From Photobacterium phosphoreum (GTDB lineage: Bacteria; Pseudomonadota; Gammaproteobacteria; Enterobacterales; Vibrionaceae): a DNA stretch of 64,000 nucleotides. The translations under genes were made by a program, and so were the position numbers. Shown here in pieces: positions 45,386-55,284 of this stretch. The stretch is taken from the NCBI RefSeq assembly GCF_002954725.1, contig NZ_MSCQ01000002.1, positions 1,062,785 to 1,126,784 on the forward strand. Reading direction: 5' to 3'. How positions within the stretch are numbered: position 1 is the stretch's first letter; each line of letters begins with the position of its first letter. The notes below the pieces were generated by a model. That model did not search any database and was not told the DNA's origin. It saw nothing but the letters and a program-made list of their open reading frames with translations.

Positions 45386-45716
45386 GATTATTCCTGTTGG
45401 TACTTATATTGTACCAATCTTATTATGATATATATGGATTCTTATTCGGTCGATAATACTCTATATATTTCATGAAGGAATGTTTGTCTGTAAATGCTGA
45501 CAGATAATTTACTTTTGTATTGCTATGTAGGCAAATATTAATAATAACGGTCAATAAATATCAAAATTATTGCTAATACGTGTTTTTTTGTCTTTATATC
45601 GCCGATGTTGTCTTTATTTTTATTGGTATATTAACGCTGTTAGTTTTTATTATAAATAATATTTAGTATATTATTCTTTAGAATAAAAGCTCTATTTGAA
45701 AACTAAGGATAATAAA
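45386..45716. other. AT-rich intergenic region upstream of DUF1800 gene
   Basis: About 330 bp, very AT-rich, must hold the promoter of the DUF1800-DUF1501 operon. Nothing specific recognised. Confidence 0.5.
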
Positions 45717-45757
45717 AAACCCTTATATACTTTCAACTAGAAAGAGTATAAGGGTTT
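45717..45757 (-). terminator. Terminator of uhpT
   Basis: Inverted repeat with core AAACCCTTATA/TATAAGGGTTT (45717-45727 with 45747-45757) and a loop that also partly pairs; on the minus strand it is followed by TTTTTTATT. It lies 18 bp after the uhpT stop. Confidence 0.88.
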
Positions 45758-45775
45758 GTTTATAAAGGCGAGCTA

Positions 45776-47164
45776 TTAATATGCTGCTGGTTGCTGTGCT
45801 AATTTGCGAATTTTAATTTCTTCAAATAGTGCAACGAGCGCCATTAATACACAACACGCAATAGCGGCTGCTTTAATTGCGGCAAACGTACCAGTCCAAC
45901 CATCAAGACCGAAGAAAGGGTTACCTTCGGCGATATAACCAAGTCCGATTTTTGCAAACGAATCACCAATTAAGTAGGCAAATGTTCCTTTTACACCGTC
46001 AGCTGCGGCTAAGCCTTGTTTAGGTACAAAACCGATTGCAGCAACACCAATAAGCAGTTGAGGGGCAAACACTAAGAAACCAAGTGCAAATAATGAGGCT
46101 TTATAAGCAAAAATAGAATCAGCGTGTTGATAGTAACCTAAGGTAAATACGATACCAATTAATGCAATACAAGAAACAGCACCACGACGACCATTAAATA
46201 AGTCTGACAGTAAGCCCCATAAACAGGTACCGACCAATGCACCGATTTCAAACATGGTAAAGCCAGAGTTTGCAACGTCTTTAGAGAAACCTAAAATTTG
46301 ATGTGCATAAACCGTCGACCATTGATCGATACCGCTACGCACGATGTAAAGGAATACATTAGCAAAACAAAGTAGCCAGATGACTTTGTTAAAGAGTACA
46401 TATTTCTTAAAGATTTCCATCTTCGTCAATTGATTTTCTTTAACGGCATTATCTTCTTCTGAAATAGGCTCTTCAAAAATTTCTTCTACTGTACCTAGTC
46501 CATAGGCTTCTGGGCTATCGTTGCCCATAAAGAAACCGATAATTGCAATGATAATGGCGATCACTGCAGGGAAAATAAACATCCCTTTCACATCGCCGCC
46601 AAAGAAATAATCAGCACCAAACATCGCAACAGCCGCGGCTAATGCACCACCCGCATTGTGTGAAATATTCCAAAAGCCAACGCCTAAACCACGACGATTA
46701 CGTGGTGTCCAGTTAGTAATGGTTACTACTGAGTTTGAACCACCGCCTGATTGGAAGAAACCAGAAGCCGCATAAAGGATGGTCATCATAATAAATTGGC
46801 TAGAACTCGGTCCCATGACTAAGCCCATACCCAGAATACAAAAACCAGAGAGTAACAAACCTAAAGGAAGAATATTTTTCGCATTCTTACCGCCAGACCA
46901 GTAATTTAAAACGGTTTTACCAACACCATAAGTGATTGAGAAGCCAAGGCCGATGGTACCCAGTTGGGTTAAACTCATACCATAATCAGAAATCATATCA
47001 TTCTGGGCAATGTTAAAGTTTTTACGGACTAAATACATCGCCATATAACTAACGAAAACTACTAAATAGGATTTTAAAAAAGGAGAAAACCATAGTTTAC
47101 GACGTTCTGTTGGCGATAGGTCAAGCGTGGGCTTGCGGACTCGTTTAAGTATTGATAATTCCAT
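45776..47164 (-). CDS. uhpT: Hexose-phosphate:phosphate antiporter UhpT
   Basis: A 462-residue major-facilitator transporter of the organophosphate:phosphate antiporter group, importing glucose-6-phosphate and related sugar phosphates. Near-identity to Escherichia coli UhpT (463 residues) is recognised throughout: [68 protein letters not shown] and [18 protein letters not shown]. The ATG at 47164 reproduces the family start; an in-frame ATG 23 codons earlier adds atypical residues. No uhpABC regulators are present nearby, so control must come from elsewhere. Confidence 0.95.
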   Translation of the reverse strand: MELSILKRVRKPTLDLSPTERRKLWFSPFLKSYLVVFVSYMAMYLVRKNFNIAQNDMISDYGMSLTQLGTIGLGFSITYGVGKTVLNYWSGGKNAKNILPLGLLLSGFCILGMGLVMGPSSSQFIMMTILYAASGFFQSGGGSNSVVTITNWTPRNRRGLGVGFWNISHNAGGALAAAVAMFGADYFFGGDVKGMFIFPAVIAIIIAIIGFFMGNDSPEAYGLGTVEEIFEEPISEEDNAVKENQLTKMEIFKKYVLFNKVIWLLCFANVFLYIVRSGIDQWSTVYAHQILGFSKDVANSGFTMFEIGALVGTCLWGLLSDLFNGRRGAVSCIALIGIVFTLGYYQHADSIFAYKASLFALGFLVFAPQLLIGVAAIGFVPKQGLAAADGVKGTFAYLIGDSFAKIGLGYIAEGNPFFGLDGWTGTFAAIKAAAIACCVLMALVALFEEIKIRKLAQQPAAY

Positions 47165-47665
47165 CGGCTGGATCTCGTTAGGGCTTAAATAAGATTTGTA
47201 TTTAATTGAACAAATCGCTGCAGCCGAGACCATACCGATACAACAGATAAAGGGATTAAGAATTTTTCCTAGTTTTTTAATGGAATTTTAAATCTCATTG
47301 TTAGATCACGTTTTTTAATTTTTTATAGTAAAACATAGATTTCACTTTTGAAGTGTAAGTGCGGAGAAGTCTAAATTAGATGATCAAAGATATGAAAATA
47401 AATCAGAGAATAACAGCTTTTATTTATTTTAAAATAAAAATAGTGATGATCGTTTATATATGATCTTATTTTAAGCATGCTTTTCTATAACTGCATATAT
47501 TAGTGGTAAATATTAATATTATTTTAACTGAAAATAAAACTTATTATATTAATAAGCATTTTGATGAGTATAAATAGATGGTTGCTTTAGTGTGAATTCG
47601 TTTTTTTAATAGCGTATTGAAAAATAATAAGATTAATATTTTTGATGTTGATCACAGCTTAAAGT
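47165..47665. other. Intergenic region upstream of uhpT
   Basis: About 500 bp of AT-rich DNA. It includes a short palindrome CACTTTTGAAGTG (47343-47355) and one isolated ATGATCA (47380-47386) that lacks the GGAA flank of the RctB-like sites. Neither can be given a function. Confidence 0.45.
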
Positions 47666-47700
47666 TTGCCTATTTACGATTTATCTACCATAGTTAAATT

Positions 47701-48063
47701 AACCTGAACTGAGATATATTATCGAGCTTACGGAGGAAACAAGCTGTTTTCATCTAACTCAGGGGATTCAGGTCCCGGTTGTTATTAGTAGACCTATTCA
47801 ACCCGTTACTAATAACGATCTAGTTGCAACGCGTAACAGTAAGTGAAATACGTAAAAGCTTCTAAGGTAACACTTCTTAGTTGTTAACAATTTGGATAGC
47901 AATACCGTAAAACTCTTGCTTCTTCGTCAATATATGGGTCCATACATAGTTATCGGACACGCCAAACTCAACGTAATGAGTGACGAAGCGTAACAACTTG
48001 ATGTGCCATGTAAGTACATTAAGCGCAACATCCTAGCCGCACTTGTATAGTGCGGCTTTTTTA
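47701..48063 (+). ncRNA. Large structured non-coding RNA, unknown class
   Basis: A promoter-like TTGCCT (47666-47671), 17-bp spacer and CATAGT (47689-47694) predicts a start near 47701, where helices begin. Nested stems: ACCTGAA/TTCAGGT (47702-47708 with 47767-47773), CTGAG/CTCAG (47709-47713 with 47758-47762), AGCTT/AAGCT (47725-47729 with 47741-47745) whose loop exposes GGAGGA; then GTTATTAGTA/TACTAATAAC (47781-47790 with 47807-47816), CTAAG/CTTAG, CTTCGTCA/TGACGAAG (47922-47929 with 47981-47988), an ATGTA/TACAT hairpin and a terminator. No open frame of useful length. It does not match tmRNA, 6S, RNase P or Qrr by eye; only about five GGA motifs argue against a CsrB-type sponge. Confidence 0.65.
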
Positions 48064-48066
48064 TTT
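48035..48066 (+). terminator. Strong terminator of the structured RNA
   Basis: Perfect 9-bp GC-rich stem AGCCGCACT/AGTGCGGCT (48035-48043 with 48049-48057), 5-nt loop, followed by TTTTTTATTT. There is no coding sequence upstream on this strand that it could serve, which supports the RNA call. Confidence 0.95.
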
Positions 48067-48253
48067 GTTGGAAGTATTCAGTATTCTAAAAAAAGCCAAT
48101 TATTATTTTTTATTATTGAAATTATTAACATACTGATCTTTAAATTTTTTTTTATTTTATCCACAAAAAAAGTGGGTAACTATTGAATATCAATACAGCT
48201 AGGTGATTATTTTTGATTCAAGGAAGGTATTTCTTGTTGTATGAAAGGAAGTA

Positions 48254-49048
48254 ATGATGTTGCAGAAGTTACAATCATCAACTGTTGTTAGTTTGTCTCA
48301 AACCGTGAGTTATCATCGCCATAATCATCACCAAATTGTGATTAGTTTATCTGGGCAATCAGAGTTTGGTATTGATGGAGTAACAAGTTTAGTCTATCCA
48401 GGCCTAGGTTGTTTTGTGATGGCTAATTGTGATCATACCTTTGTCGGTGTGGGTGATAATGAATTGTTAGTGATTAATTTACCTCTAGTATTTACCGACA
48501 ATAATCAAATGGAACAACGCATTACGCAGTTATTTTCTCGCTCAGGGTATTTCAATTTAGATAATCAATCTCAACGATTGATTCAATTATTGTCTTTGGA
48601 GATGAAAGCTAGCCCTGATGATGAATTATTACAGCAAGCATGCGCCATGACTTTGCTGTGTGTATTGCACCGTCATTTTAAAATTCCTCCCCGTGATAAA
48701 CAATCTCAACGTATTGATATTGATATAATTGATAATTATATTGAGCGTAATATTCATCATAAAATTTCAGTTTCACAATTAGCGGCGATAGCTTTTTTAT
48801 CTGAAAGTCAGTTTTATGCATTGTTTAAATCACAAATAGGCTTTACACCGCAACGGTATATATTACAAAAACGGTTACAGCTTGCTAAGCAATTGCTACA
48901 AGAGAGTCAATTAACTTTAGCGGATATTGCTCAAATTTGTGGTTTCGCTAGCCAAAGTAGTTTTTCTCAAGCATTTCGACGCCTGTGTGGTATTTCTCCG
49001 GCGCGTTATCAGCATAGCTTTTACAATACTGTTATCATTTTTGATTAA
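48254..49048 (+). CDS. AraC-family regulator of the put cluster
   Basis: A 264-residue regulator with an N-terminal cupin fold (HRHNHHQIVISLSGQSEFGIDG) and a C-terminal AraC double helix-turn-helix (ISVSQLAAIAFLSESQFYALFKSQIG, TLADIAQICGFASQSSFSQAFRRLCG). GGAA precedes two adjacent ATGs. It sits immediately upstream of putA in the same direction, the position held by the AraC-type regulator of proline use in Vibrio, so proline or a derivative is its probable effector. Confidence 0.88.
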   Translation: MMLQKLQSSTVVSLSQTVSYHRHNHHQIVISLSGQSEFGIDGVTSLVYPGLGCFVMANCDHTFVGVGDNELLVINLPLVFTDNNQMEQRITQLFSRSGYFNLDNQSQRLIQLLSLEMKASPDDELLQQACAMTLLCVLHRHFKIPPRDKQSQRIDIDIIDNYIERNIHHKISVSQLAAIAFLSESQFYALFKSQIGFTPQRYILQKRLQLAKQLLQESQLTLADIAQICGFASQSSFSQAFRRLCGISPARYQHSFYNTVIIFD

Positions 49049-49246
49049 ATCAAACATTAAATGTTACTGCTAATACAGTGCTTGAGTCTTATTTTGTTAA
49101 TCAGCAGAGTTTTACTAAAAATATTCAGAGAAAATAGCAAGACGGCTATCGCTCCTCAGCATAGTATCGGGCCTTAAACAACAACACTGTAACATTTCCT
49201 GTATGGATAATGTTTTTAATGGTGCCGATTATATTGAGGTATTTTT

Positions 49247-52200
49247 ATGTTCAATGCAGCTGATGTTCTTCAGCCTTCTTTTATTGATCAACCACTAGAT
49301 CGGTTATGGTCGCTGATTTCACCCCACTATGCCGTAGATGAATCATGGTGGTTGGCCCAGTTATTGCCATTAGCAGCGCCTTCTGTGCAAGAGCGCAGTA
49401 ACATTGAGCAACAAGCAGCAGAATTAATTGTACGTGTAAGGGCAGATAAACATGCCGTTCAAATGATAGATGCGCTGTTATTGGAATATAGCTTAGATAC
49501 TAAAGAAGGTATTTTGCTAATGTGTTTGGCAGAAGCATTGATGCGTATTCCAGATACTGCGACAGCGGATGCGTTGATTCGCGATAAGTTAACGGTTGCA
49601 GATTGGAAATCCCACCTTAAAAATTCTGACTCTTTATTTGTGAATGCCTCGACGTGGGGACTGATGCTAACCGGTAAGGTTGTTGGATTAGATCTGCCAC
49701 GCAATGGTTCTTCATCTCATGTGATTAACCGGCTTGTGAATAAAATGTCTGAGCCAGTGATCCGTCAAGCAATGCATCAAGCCATGAAAGTCATGGGTCA
49801 TCAGTTTGTGTTGGGACGTGATATTGATGAAGCCATGAAAAATGGTAAATCAAAGCGCGATCAAGGTTTTAGTTACTCGTTTGATATGTTGGGTGAAGCA
49901 GCATTAACGGTAGCTGATGCAAGTAAATATTATCAAGCTTACGTCACAGCGATCGTTGCCGTTGGACGTGATAATTATTCTGCTCATAAAGGGGCAAATA
50001 GTACCTCACCCAATCCGACGGTTTCGATAAAACTATCAGCATTACATCCTCGTTATGATGTTGCGAGCGAAGCGCGGATCTTAAATGAAATGTTTGACTC
50101 AGTGTTATCGTTGTTACTCTGCGCGCGCGAACATAATGTAGGGATTACTATCGATGCTGAAGAGGCCGATCGATTAGAGCTGTCATTAAAATTATTTAAA
50201 AAATTATATCAGTCACCGCAAATGCGAGGCTGGGGCCGATTTGGTATCGTGGTTCAAGCCTATTCAAAGCGTGCTTTACCAGTATTAGCTTGGGTAGCTG
50301 CGTTAGCTAAACAGCAAGGTGATGTTATTCCATTACGCTTAGTGAAAGGGGCCTATTGGGATAGTGAACTCAAATTAAGTCAACAAGGAGGGTATAGTGC
50401 TTATCCAGTATTTACCCGTAAAGAAGCGACTGATACATCATATTTAGCCTGTGCGCGTATGCTGTTATCATCAGCATTAAATGGGGTTATTTATCCACAG
50501 TTCGCTACCCATAATGCACATACTGTTAGCGCGATAGTGGCTATGGCACCACATAATCATTACGAATTTCAGCGCTTACACGGCATGGGCGATGCGCTCT
50601 ATAACCATGTGATGGCAATGCACCATGCACAAGTTCGTATTTATGCGCCAGTGGGGAGCCATAAAGATCTATTGCCTTATTTAGTGCGACGATTACTGGA
50701 AAATGGTGCCAATAGTTCATTTGTACATCGTTTGGTTGATGCAGATTGTCCGATTGCAGAACTGACAGAGCACCCTGTTGATAGCTTAGCAAAGCGCCAA
50801 ACATTACATAATAATTTGATTCCATTACCGCCAAAAATCTTTGGTGATGAACGCCTAAACTCAACCGCAATCAATATCGATATTGATTCCCAATGGCAGC
50901 CTTTCAATGCTGGTGTCGCGGCTTTTGCTGAACATTACTGGTATGCGACGCCGTTACCGATGACCACCACTGATGTTGCCGCAGAGATCATAACAGTGAC
51001 TGCACCTTATGATCGACGAGAGGTTGTGGGTGAGGTAACTTTTGCTACCCATGCTCACGTTGATAATGCGATATCACAGGCAGCGAATGCATTTAGTGAT
51101 TGGTCGACCAGCCCTGCTTCTGTTCGTTGTCGCTATTTATTGTTACTTGCTGAGCGTTTAGAGTTGCATCAACACGAACTGGTGGCGTTATGCCATCGTG
51201 AAGCAGGAAAAACGATTCAAGATTCGATTGATGAAATACGGGAAGCCGTGGATTTCTGTCGTTACTATGCTCAGCAAGCGACCCAACATTTTGAGTCACC
51301 GCAACGGATCACCAATTACTGTGGCATTGATCAGCAATTACGCTATCAAGGCCGAGGGGTCTTTGTGTGTATTAGTCCTTGGAATTTTCCATTAGCGATT
51401 TTTATCGGTCAAATTAGTGCGGCATTAGCGGCGGGCAATACCGTTGTTGCTAAACCTGCCGAACAAACATCATTAATTGCTTATCGTGCGATTGAGCTTC
51501 TGCTTGAGACCGGGATCCCTGCTGGCGTTATTCAGTTTTTGCCTGGGCGTGGCGCGGATATTGGCCCGCAATTATTGTCTGATGAGCGTATTGCAGGCGT
51601 GGTCTTTACGGGGTCAACGCCAACCGCACAAGTGATTAATCGTACGCTAGCGGCAAGGGAGTGTGCACCAGTGCCCTTTATTGCAGAAACGGGAGGACAA
51701 AATGCAATGATTGTTGATAGTACAGCATTGCCTGAGCAAGTCGTGCGTGATGTGGTGCGATCTGCCTTTGCATCGGCCGGCCAACGTTGCTCTGCGTTGC
51801 GAGTACTTTTTGTTCAAGCAGATATTGCTGATCGGGTGATTGATTTAATTAAAGGCGCAATGGCTGAGATCAAGGTCGGACGTCCCGAACTTCATCGAAC
51901 GGATGTTGGGCCAGTCATTGACAGCGTAGCGCGTAACAAACTGCTTACTCACATTGAAACGTTAAAAAATCAAGCACAGTTGATAGCTCAAACGCCGTTA
52001 AGTGCTGAATGTCAGTTCGGTTATTTTGTGCCACCAACAGCCATTGAAATTAGCCATATTAAGCGATTACAACAAGAACATTTCGGGCCAATTCTGCATG
52101 TGATTCGGTTTAAGGCTAACGAGTTATATCAGATTGTTGATCAAATAAACCACACTGGATTTGGATTAACACTGGCGATCCATAGCCGCAATGAGCGTAC

Positions 52201-52387
52201 TTATCTTGATATAGAGCAACGTGCCCGTGTAGGTAATTGTTATATCAATCGTGATCAAGTTGGGGCTGCTGTCGGAGTGCAACCTTTTGGTGGTCAAGGA
52301 CTATCGGGTACAGGACCAAAAGCGGGTGGGCCACATTATTTGTATCGGTTTACTCAAGATTGCATTCAGCCAATAAATAAAAAATAA
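49247..52387 (+). CDS. putA: Bifunctional proline dehydrogenase / P5C dehydrogenase PutA
   Basis: A 1046-residue enzyme oxidising proline to glutamate. An N-terminal helical region is followed by the FAD-dependent PRODH barrel (about 200-500; SIKLSALHPRYD, RLVKGAYWD, FATHNAHTV) and an NAD-dependent aldehyde dehydrogenase domain (about 560-1040) with Glu814 in AETGGQN and nucleophile Cys848 in AGQRCSALRVL. There is no ribbon-helix-helix DNA-binding domain, so it is not an autorepressor like the Escherichia coli protein, in keeping with the separate AraC regulator. It also lacks the C-terminal domain of long PutAs, which is encoded by the next gene. GAGG precedes the ATG. Confidence 0.96.
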   Translation: MFNAADVLQPSFIDQPLDRLWSLISPHYAVDESWWLAQLLPLAAPSVQERSNIEQQAAELIVRVRADKHAVQMIDALLLEYSLDTKEGILLMCLAEALMRIPDTATADALIRDKLTVADWKSHLKNSDSLFVNASTWGLMLTGKVVGLDLPRNGSSSHVINRLVNKMSEPVIRQAMHQAMKVMGHQFVLGRDIDEAMKNGKSKRDQGFSYSFDMLGEAALTVADASKYYQAYVTAIVAVGRDNYSAHKGANSTSPNPTVSIKLSALHPRYDVASEARILNEMFDSVLSLLLCAREHNVGITIDAEEADRLELSLKLFKKLYQSPQMRGWGRFGIVVQAYSKRALPVLAWVAALAKQQGDVIPLRLVKGAYWDSELKLSQQGGYSAYPVFTRKEATDTSYLACARMLLSSALNGVIYPQFATHNAHTVSAIVAMAPHNHYEFQRLHGMGDALYNHVMAMHHAQVRIYAPVGSHKDLLPYLVRRLLENGANSSFVHRLVDADCPIAELTEHPVDSLAKRQTLHNNLIPLPPKIFGDERLNSTAINIDIDSQWQPFNAGVAAFAEHYWYATPLPMTTTDVAAEIITVTAPYDRREVVGEVTFATHAHVDNAISQAANAFSDWSTSPASVRCRYLLLLAERLELHQHELVALCHREAGKTIQDSIDEIREAVDFCRYYAQQATQHFESPQRITNYCGIDQQLRYQGRGVFVCISPWNFPLAIFIGQISAALAAGNTVVAKPAEQTSLIAYRAIELLLETGIPAGVIQFLPGRGADIGPQLLSDERIAGVVFTGSTPTAQVINRTLAARECAPVPFIAETGGQNAMIVDSTALPEQVVRDVVRSAFASAGQRCSALRVLFVQADIADRVIDLIKGAMAEIKVGRPELHRTDVGPVIDSVARNKLLTHIETLKNQAQLIAQTPLSAECQFGYFVPPTAIEISHIKRLQQEHFGPILHVIRFKANELYQIVDQINHTGFGLTLAIHSRNERTYLDIEQRARVGNCYINRDQVGAAVGVQPFGGQGLSGTGPKAGGPHYLYRFTQDCIQPINKK

Positions 52388-52396
52388 GGAGTCGTC

Positions 52397-53089
52397 ATGC
52401 AGCAAACAGCGAATATGTTGCAAGTCTTAATTGATCACAGTGATGCGGCGATGATCAGTTGGAATAGTTTGGGTTTTGATAAGCGGGCGGTGATTTTACA
52501 ACGTTGGGCAAAGCAGTTACCGATGAATATTAGCGTGATGGTGAATTACCAATGTATAAATGCATTGGAATATGTTGCTAACACTGAGCTGATGCCGGGG
52601 CCAACAGGTGAAACGAATGCGCTGTATTGCAGTGGTCGAGGGGTGTTTATTGTGACTGCGCAGCAAGGTGCCCCTGCCGCTGCGATTGTGGGTCAATTAA
52701 CCGCGGCATTGGTGTGTGGTAACTCAGTATTATTGTGCATTAACGATGATCACTATGCGACGCAAATAAGCACTGAACTTGAACAATTGGGATGTCTGAG
52801 TGGCGTAATAACGGTGGTTAATATTGCTCATCTTGATGCGTTAGTTAATTCCCCTCAAATTGCAGGTGTTGCTTATTGTGGTGATCTTCAAACAGCGCAA
52901 CAGTTGGCGCGTCAATTAGCACAGCGAGAAGGATTATTAGCGCAGTTAGTTAGCGAACTTGATGGAGAGGCATTACCTGTTATTGGTGCTCAGCGTTATT
53001 GCTTACGCTTTGTTACTGAACGTACACGGACGATTAATATTACTGCGGTAGGAGGAAATGCCACTTTATTAGAATTAGGAAGTGGCTAA
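52397..53089 (+). CDS. Separate PutA C-terminal (ALDH-superfamily-like) domain
   Basis: A 230-residue protein related to the NAD-binding half of aldehyde dehydrogenases (GRGVFIVTAQQGAPAAAIVGQLTAALVCGNSVLLC) but without a catalytic Cys domain. Its last residues, TINITAVGGNATLLELG, closely resemble the C-terminal beta-flap of long PutAs (Escherichia coli PutA ends in a similar AAGGNASLMTIG), which covers the tunnel between the two active sites. It is 9 bp after putA with a good ribosome site (AAGGAG). The best reading is that the C-terminal domain of a long PutA is supplied in trans. Annotations as a P5C dehydrogenase would be misleading. Confidence 0.8.
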   Translation: MQQTANMLQVLIDHSDAAMISWNSLGFDKRAVILQRWAKQLPMNISVMVNYQCINALEYVANTELMPGPTGETNALYCSGRGVFIVTAQQGAPAAAIVGQLTAALVCGNSVLLCINDDHYATQISTELEQLGCLSGVITVVNIAHLDALVNSPQIAGVAYCGDLQTAQQLARQLAQREGLLAQLVSELDGEALPVIGAQRYCLRFVTERTRTINITAVGGNATLLELGSG

Positions 53090-53167
53090 ACAGTGTAATG
53101 CGATTTACATGCAGTAATCATAATAGGCCTTTGCAATGAACAGAGGCTATTCAAAAGGAATAAATGA

Positions 53168-54664
53168 ATGATAGAAAATAACATCGCTATAACTGTTACG
53201 TTTATAGCCTACCTCATCGCTATGTTAGCAATTGGATATATTGCTTATAAGCGTACCGCAAATTCAAGTGATTACTTTCTGGGAGGCCGATCTCTTGGGC
53301 CATGGCCTGCTGCGTTATCAGCCGGAGCGTCAGATATGAGTGGTTGGTTATTACTTGGGTTACCCGGTTATGCCTACCTTGCTGGGATTGAATCGCTATG
53401 GTTAGCTGGAGGGCTGCTGTTGGGGACGTGGCTTAATTGGTTAATCTGTGCCAAACGTCTGCGTACTTACAGTATTACTGCGGATAATTCATTAACATTA
53501 CCTGAATTTTTATCGCGACGATTTGATGATAAATCTAAACTTATTCAAACCCTATCCGCATTTTTTATTTTGCTTTTTTTCCTTTTTTATACCAGTGCAG
53601 GGTTAGTTGCCGGCGGTAAATTATTTGAGACTGTATTTGGACTTGATTACACCGTTGCTGTCATTCTTGGTACCGTTTGTGTGGTGTCTTATACTTTATT
53701 TGGTGGTTTTTTAGCCGTGTCATGGACGGATTTAGTACAGGGTTTACTGATGTCTGCTGCGTTAGTGATTGTGCCTATTGCAGCGATGAATTTAAATCAA
53801 CATCATCTAATCGATATGCTTTATGAAAAAAATCCTGAGTTATTAACGTTATGGCGTAATGTCAAAGGTGAGCCTTTATCATGGATTGCCATTCTATCAT
53901 TAGTCGGATGGGGAGTCGGATACTTTGGACAACCCCATATTTTAGCGCGATTTAAAGCAACACGTTCTAACAAAGATATTGCTACGGCTCGCCGTATTGC
54001 AGTGATATGGACGGCTTTGTCAATGGTCGGTGCGGTGCTTGTTGGGCTCACGGGGATTATTTTTGTTGATGGTCAACTCGGTGGTCAATTAGCCGATAGT
54101 GAGAAGATCTTTATGTTGCTCGTGAATGCGATTTTTCACCCTCTGGTGGCTGGCATATTATTAGCGGCTATTCTCGCTGCGATAATGAGCACTGCTGATT
54201 CACAATTATTAGTGTCATCTTCCGCACTGGCAGAAGATTTTTATAAGCAAGTCTTTCGCACTCAAGCTTCGAGCCAAGAGATTGTTACGGTAGGGCGTAT
54301 TGCGGTGATTGTATTATCAATTATTGCATTATTACTGGCACTAAACCCTGATAGCTCAGTGTTAGGGCTCGTATCTTATGCATGGGCTGGGTTTGGTGCT
54401 GCATTTGGTCCGGTGCTATTATTGAGTTTATATTGGCAATCGATGAACCGTTACGGTGCGTTAGCCGGCATTATTGTTGGGGCGGTCACTGTAGTGGTAT
54501 GGAAGCAAATAACAGGGGGTATTTTTGACTTATATGAAATTATTCCAGGGTTTATTCTCGCGACCATTGCCGTCGTTGCTGTGAGTAAAATGACGGGAGC
54601 ACCGTCAGCGTTAGTACAACAGCAATTTCAACGTTACCAGCAAAATTTAGTTGATTTCGAGTAG
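53168..54664 (+). CDS. putP: Sodium/proline symporter PutP
   Basis: A 498-residue SSS-family symporter with 13 helices. Hallmarks of PutP: SSDYFLGGRSLGPWPAALSAGASDMSGWLL in helix 2 (proline and sodium site), YFGQPHILARFKA, and AAIMSTADSQLLVSSSALAEDFYK in helix 8/9, which are highly conserved. Located at the end of the put cluster after an AAGG ribosome site; it brings in the substrate of PutA. A hairpin terminator follows. Confidence 0.96.
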   Translation: MIENNIAITVTFIAYLIAMLAIGYIAYKRTANSSDYFLGGRSLGPWPAALSAGASDMSGWLLLGLPGYAYLAGIESLWLAGGLLLGTWLNWLICAKRLRTYSITADNSLTLPEFLSRRFDDKSKLIQTLSAFFILLFFLFYTSAGLVAGGKLFETVFGLDYTVAVILGTVCVVSYTLFGGFLAVSWTDLVQGLLMSAALVIVPIAAMNLNQHHLIDMLYEKNPELLTLWRNVKGEPLSWIAILSLVGWGVGYFGQPHILARFKATRSNKDIATARRIAVIWTALSMVGAVLVGLTGIIFVDGQLGGQLADSEKIFMLLVNAIFHPLVAGILLAAILAAIMSTADSQLLVSSSALAEDFYKQVFRTQASSQEIVTVGRIAVIVLSIIALLLALNPDSSVLGLVSYAWAGFGAAFGPVLLLSLYWQSMNRYGALAGIIVGAVTVVVWKQITGGIFDLYEIIPGFILATIAVVAVSKMTGAPSALVQQQFQRYQQNLVDFE

Positions 54665-54683
54665 TTATTTACTATTGCTTATC

Positions 54684-54711
54684 AAGCATCCTTACATTGG
54701 TAGGGATGCTT
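54684..54711 (+). terminator. Hairpin after putP
   Basis: 12-bp stem (54684-54695 with 54700-54711, AAGCATCC/GGATGCTT core with one G-T pair), 4-nt loop; the following T run is weak. Confidence 0.7.
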
Positions 54712-54839
54712 ATTGTTGCAATGTGATATTGAATAAAAATCGGTATTTCGAGGCTGATGCTTAGCTAATAAAGGTGCATAGTAATTAGAAGATAAGCAGT
54801 AAAATAGCTATTAACGTAATATTGAATAAGGGATTTTAT

Positions 54840-55205
54840 ATGTTAACCATGATTGATATTGGCATTGATAATGCTGTTGCTTTTACGTTATCAGGTAAAA
54901 TGACACAAGATGACATGAAGCGTGTATTGATGGATGCAGAAGCTAAAACTGTTGATCACGGTGGAATTGTGATTTACGAAGAAATTGAAAGCTTTTCTGG
55001 GATTGAATTGGCCGCAATTGTTGAAGAATTAAAATATATCATTCATGCGGGTTTAAAGCATATTAAGCAAGTTGCCGTTGTTACGGATGCTAGTTGGATC
55101 GAAAAAGTCGTTAAAGTGGAAGATGCGCTCTTTCGTAATATTGATATTCAATACTTTACCTTTGCTGAAAAGCCACAAGCTATTATGTTCTTACAACAAC
55201 AATAA
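54840..55205 (+). CDS. SpoIIAA-like (STAS/SEC14-type) protein
   Basis: A 121-residue protein of the SpoIIAA-like family, with alternating strands and helices: AVAFTLSGKMTQDDMKRVLMDAEAK, HGGIVIYEEIESFSGIELAAIVEELKY, HIKQVAVVTDASWIEKVVKVED. Such proteins have a STAS/CRAL-TRIO fold and are thought to bind lipids or small hydrophobic ligands; the role is not known. The ATG at 54840 is chosen; an in-frame TTG six codons upstream has no better ribosome site. Confidence 0.85.
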   Translation: MLTMIDIGIDNAVAFTLSGKMTQDDMKRVLMDAEAKTVDHGGIVIYEEIESFSGIELAAIVEELKYIIHAGLKHIKQVAVVTDASWIEKVVKVEDALFRNIDIQYFTFAEKPQAIMFLQQQ

Positions 55206-55225
55206 CACATGCTGGTGGCTAAAAT

Positions 55226-55270
55226 TCCCTTGGTATCAATCACATATTAAGCGATCCTTGTACCAAGGGA
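55226..55270. other. Inverted repeat between STAS gene and aryl polyene operon
   Basis: Perfect 10-bp arms TCCCTTGGTA/TACCAAGGGA (55226-55235 with 55261-55270), 25-nt loop. It may end the aryl polyene transcript or the convergent gene; no strong T run supports a clear call. Confidence 0.45.
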
Positions 55271-55284
55271 TACCGTTATTAATG

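Noticed and set aside
47380-47386. Another RctB site upstream of uhpT
   Set aside because: ATGATCA alone is expected by chance in AT-rich DNA; the GGAA flank and the AAG right flank of the other sites are missing.
47701-48063. CsrB-type sponge RNA, tmRNA, 6S or Qrr identity for the structured RNA
   Set aside because: Too few GGA motifs for CsrB, no tRNA-like ends for tmRNA, no long single bulged hairpin for 6S, and far too long for Qrr.
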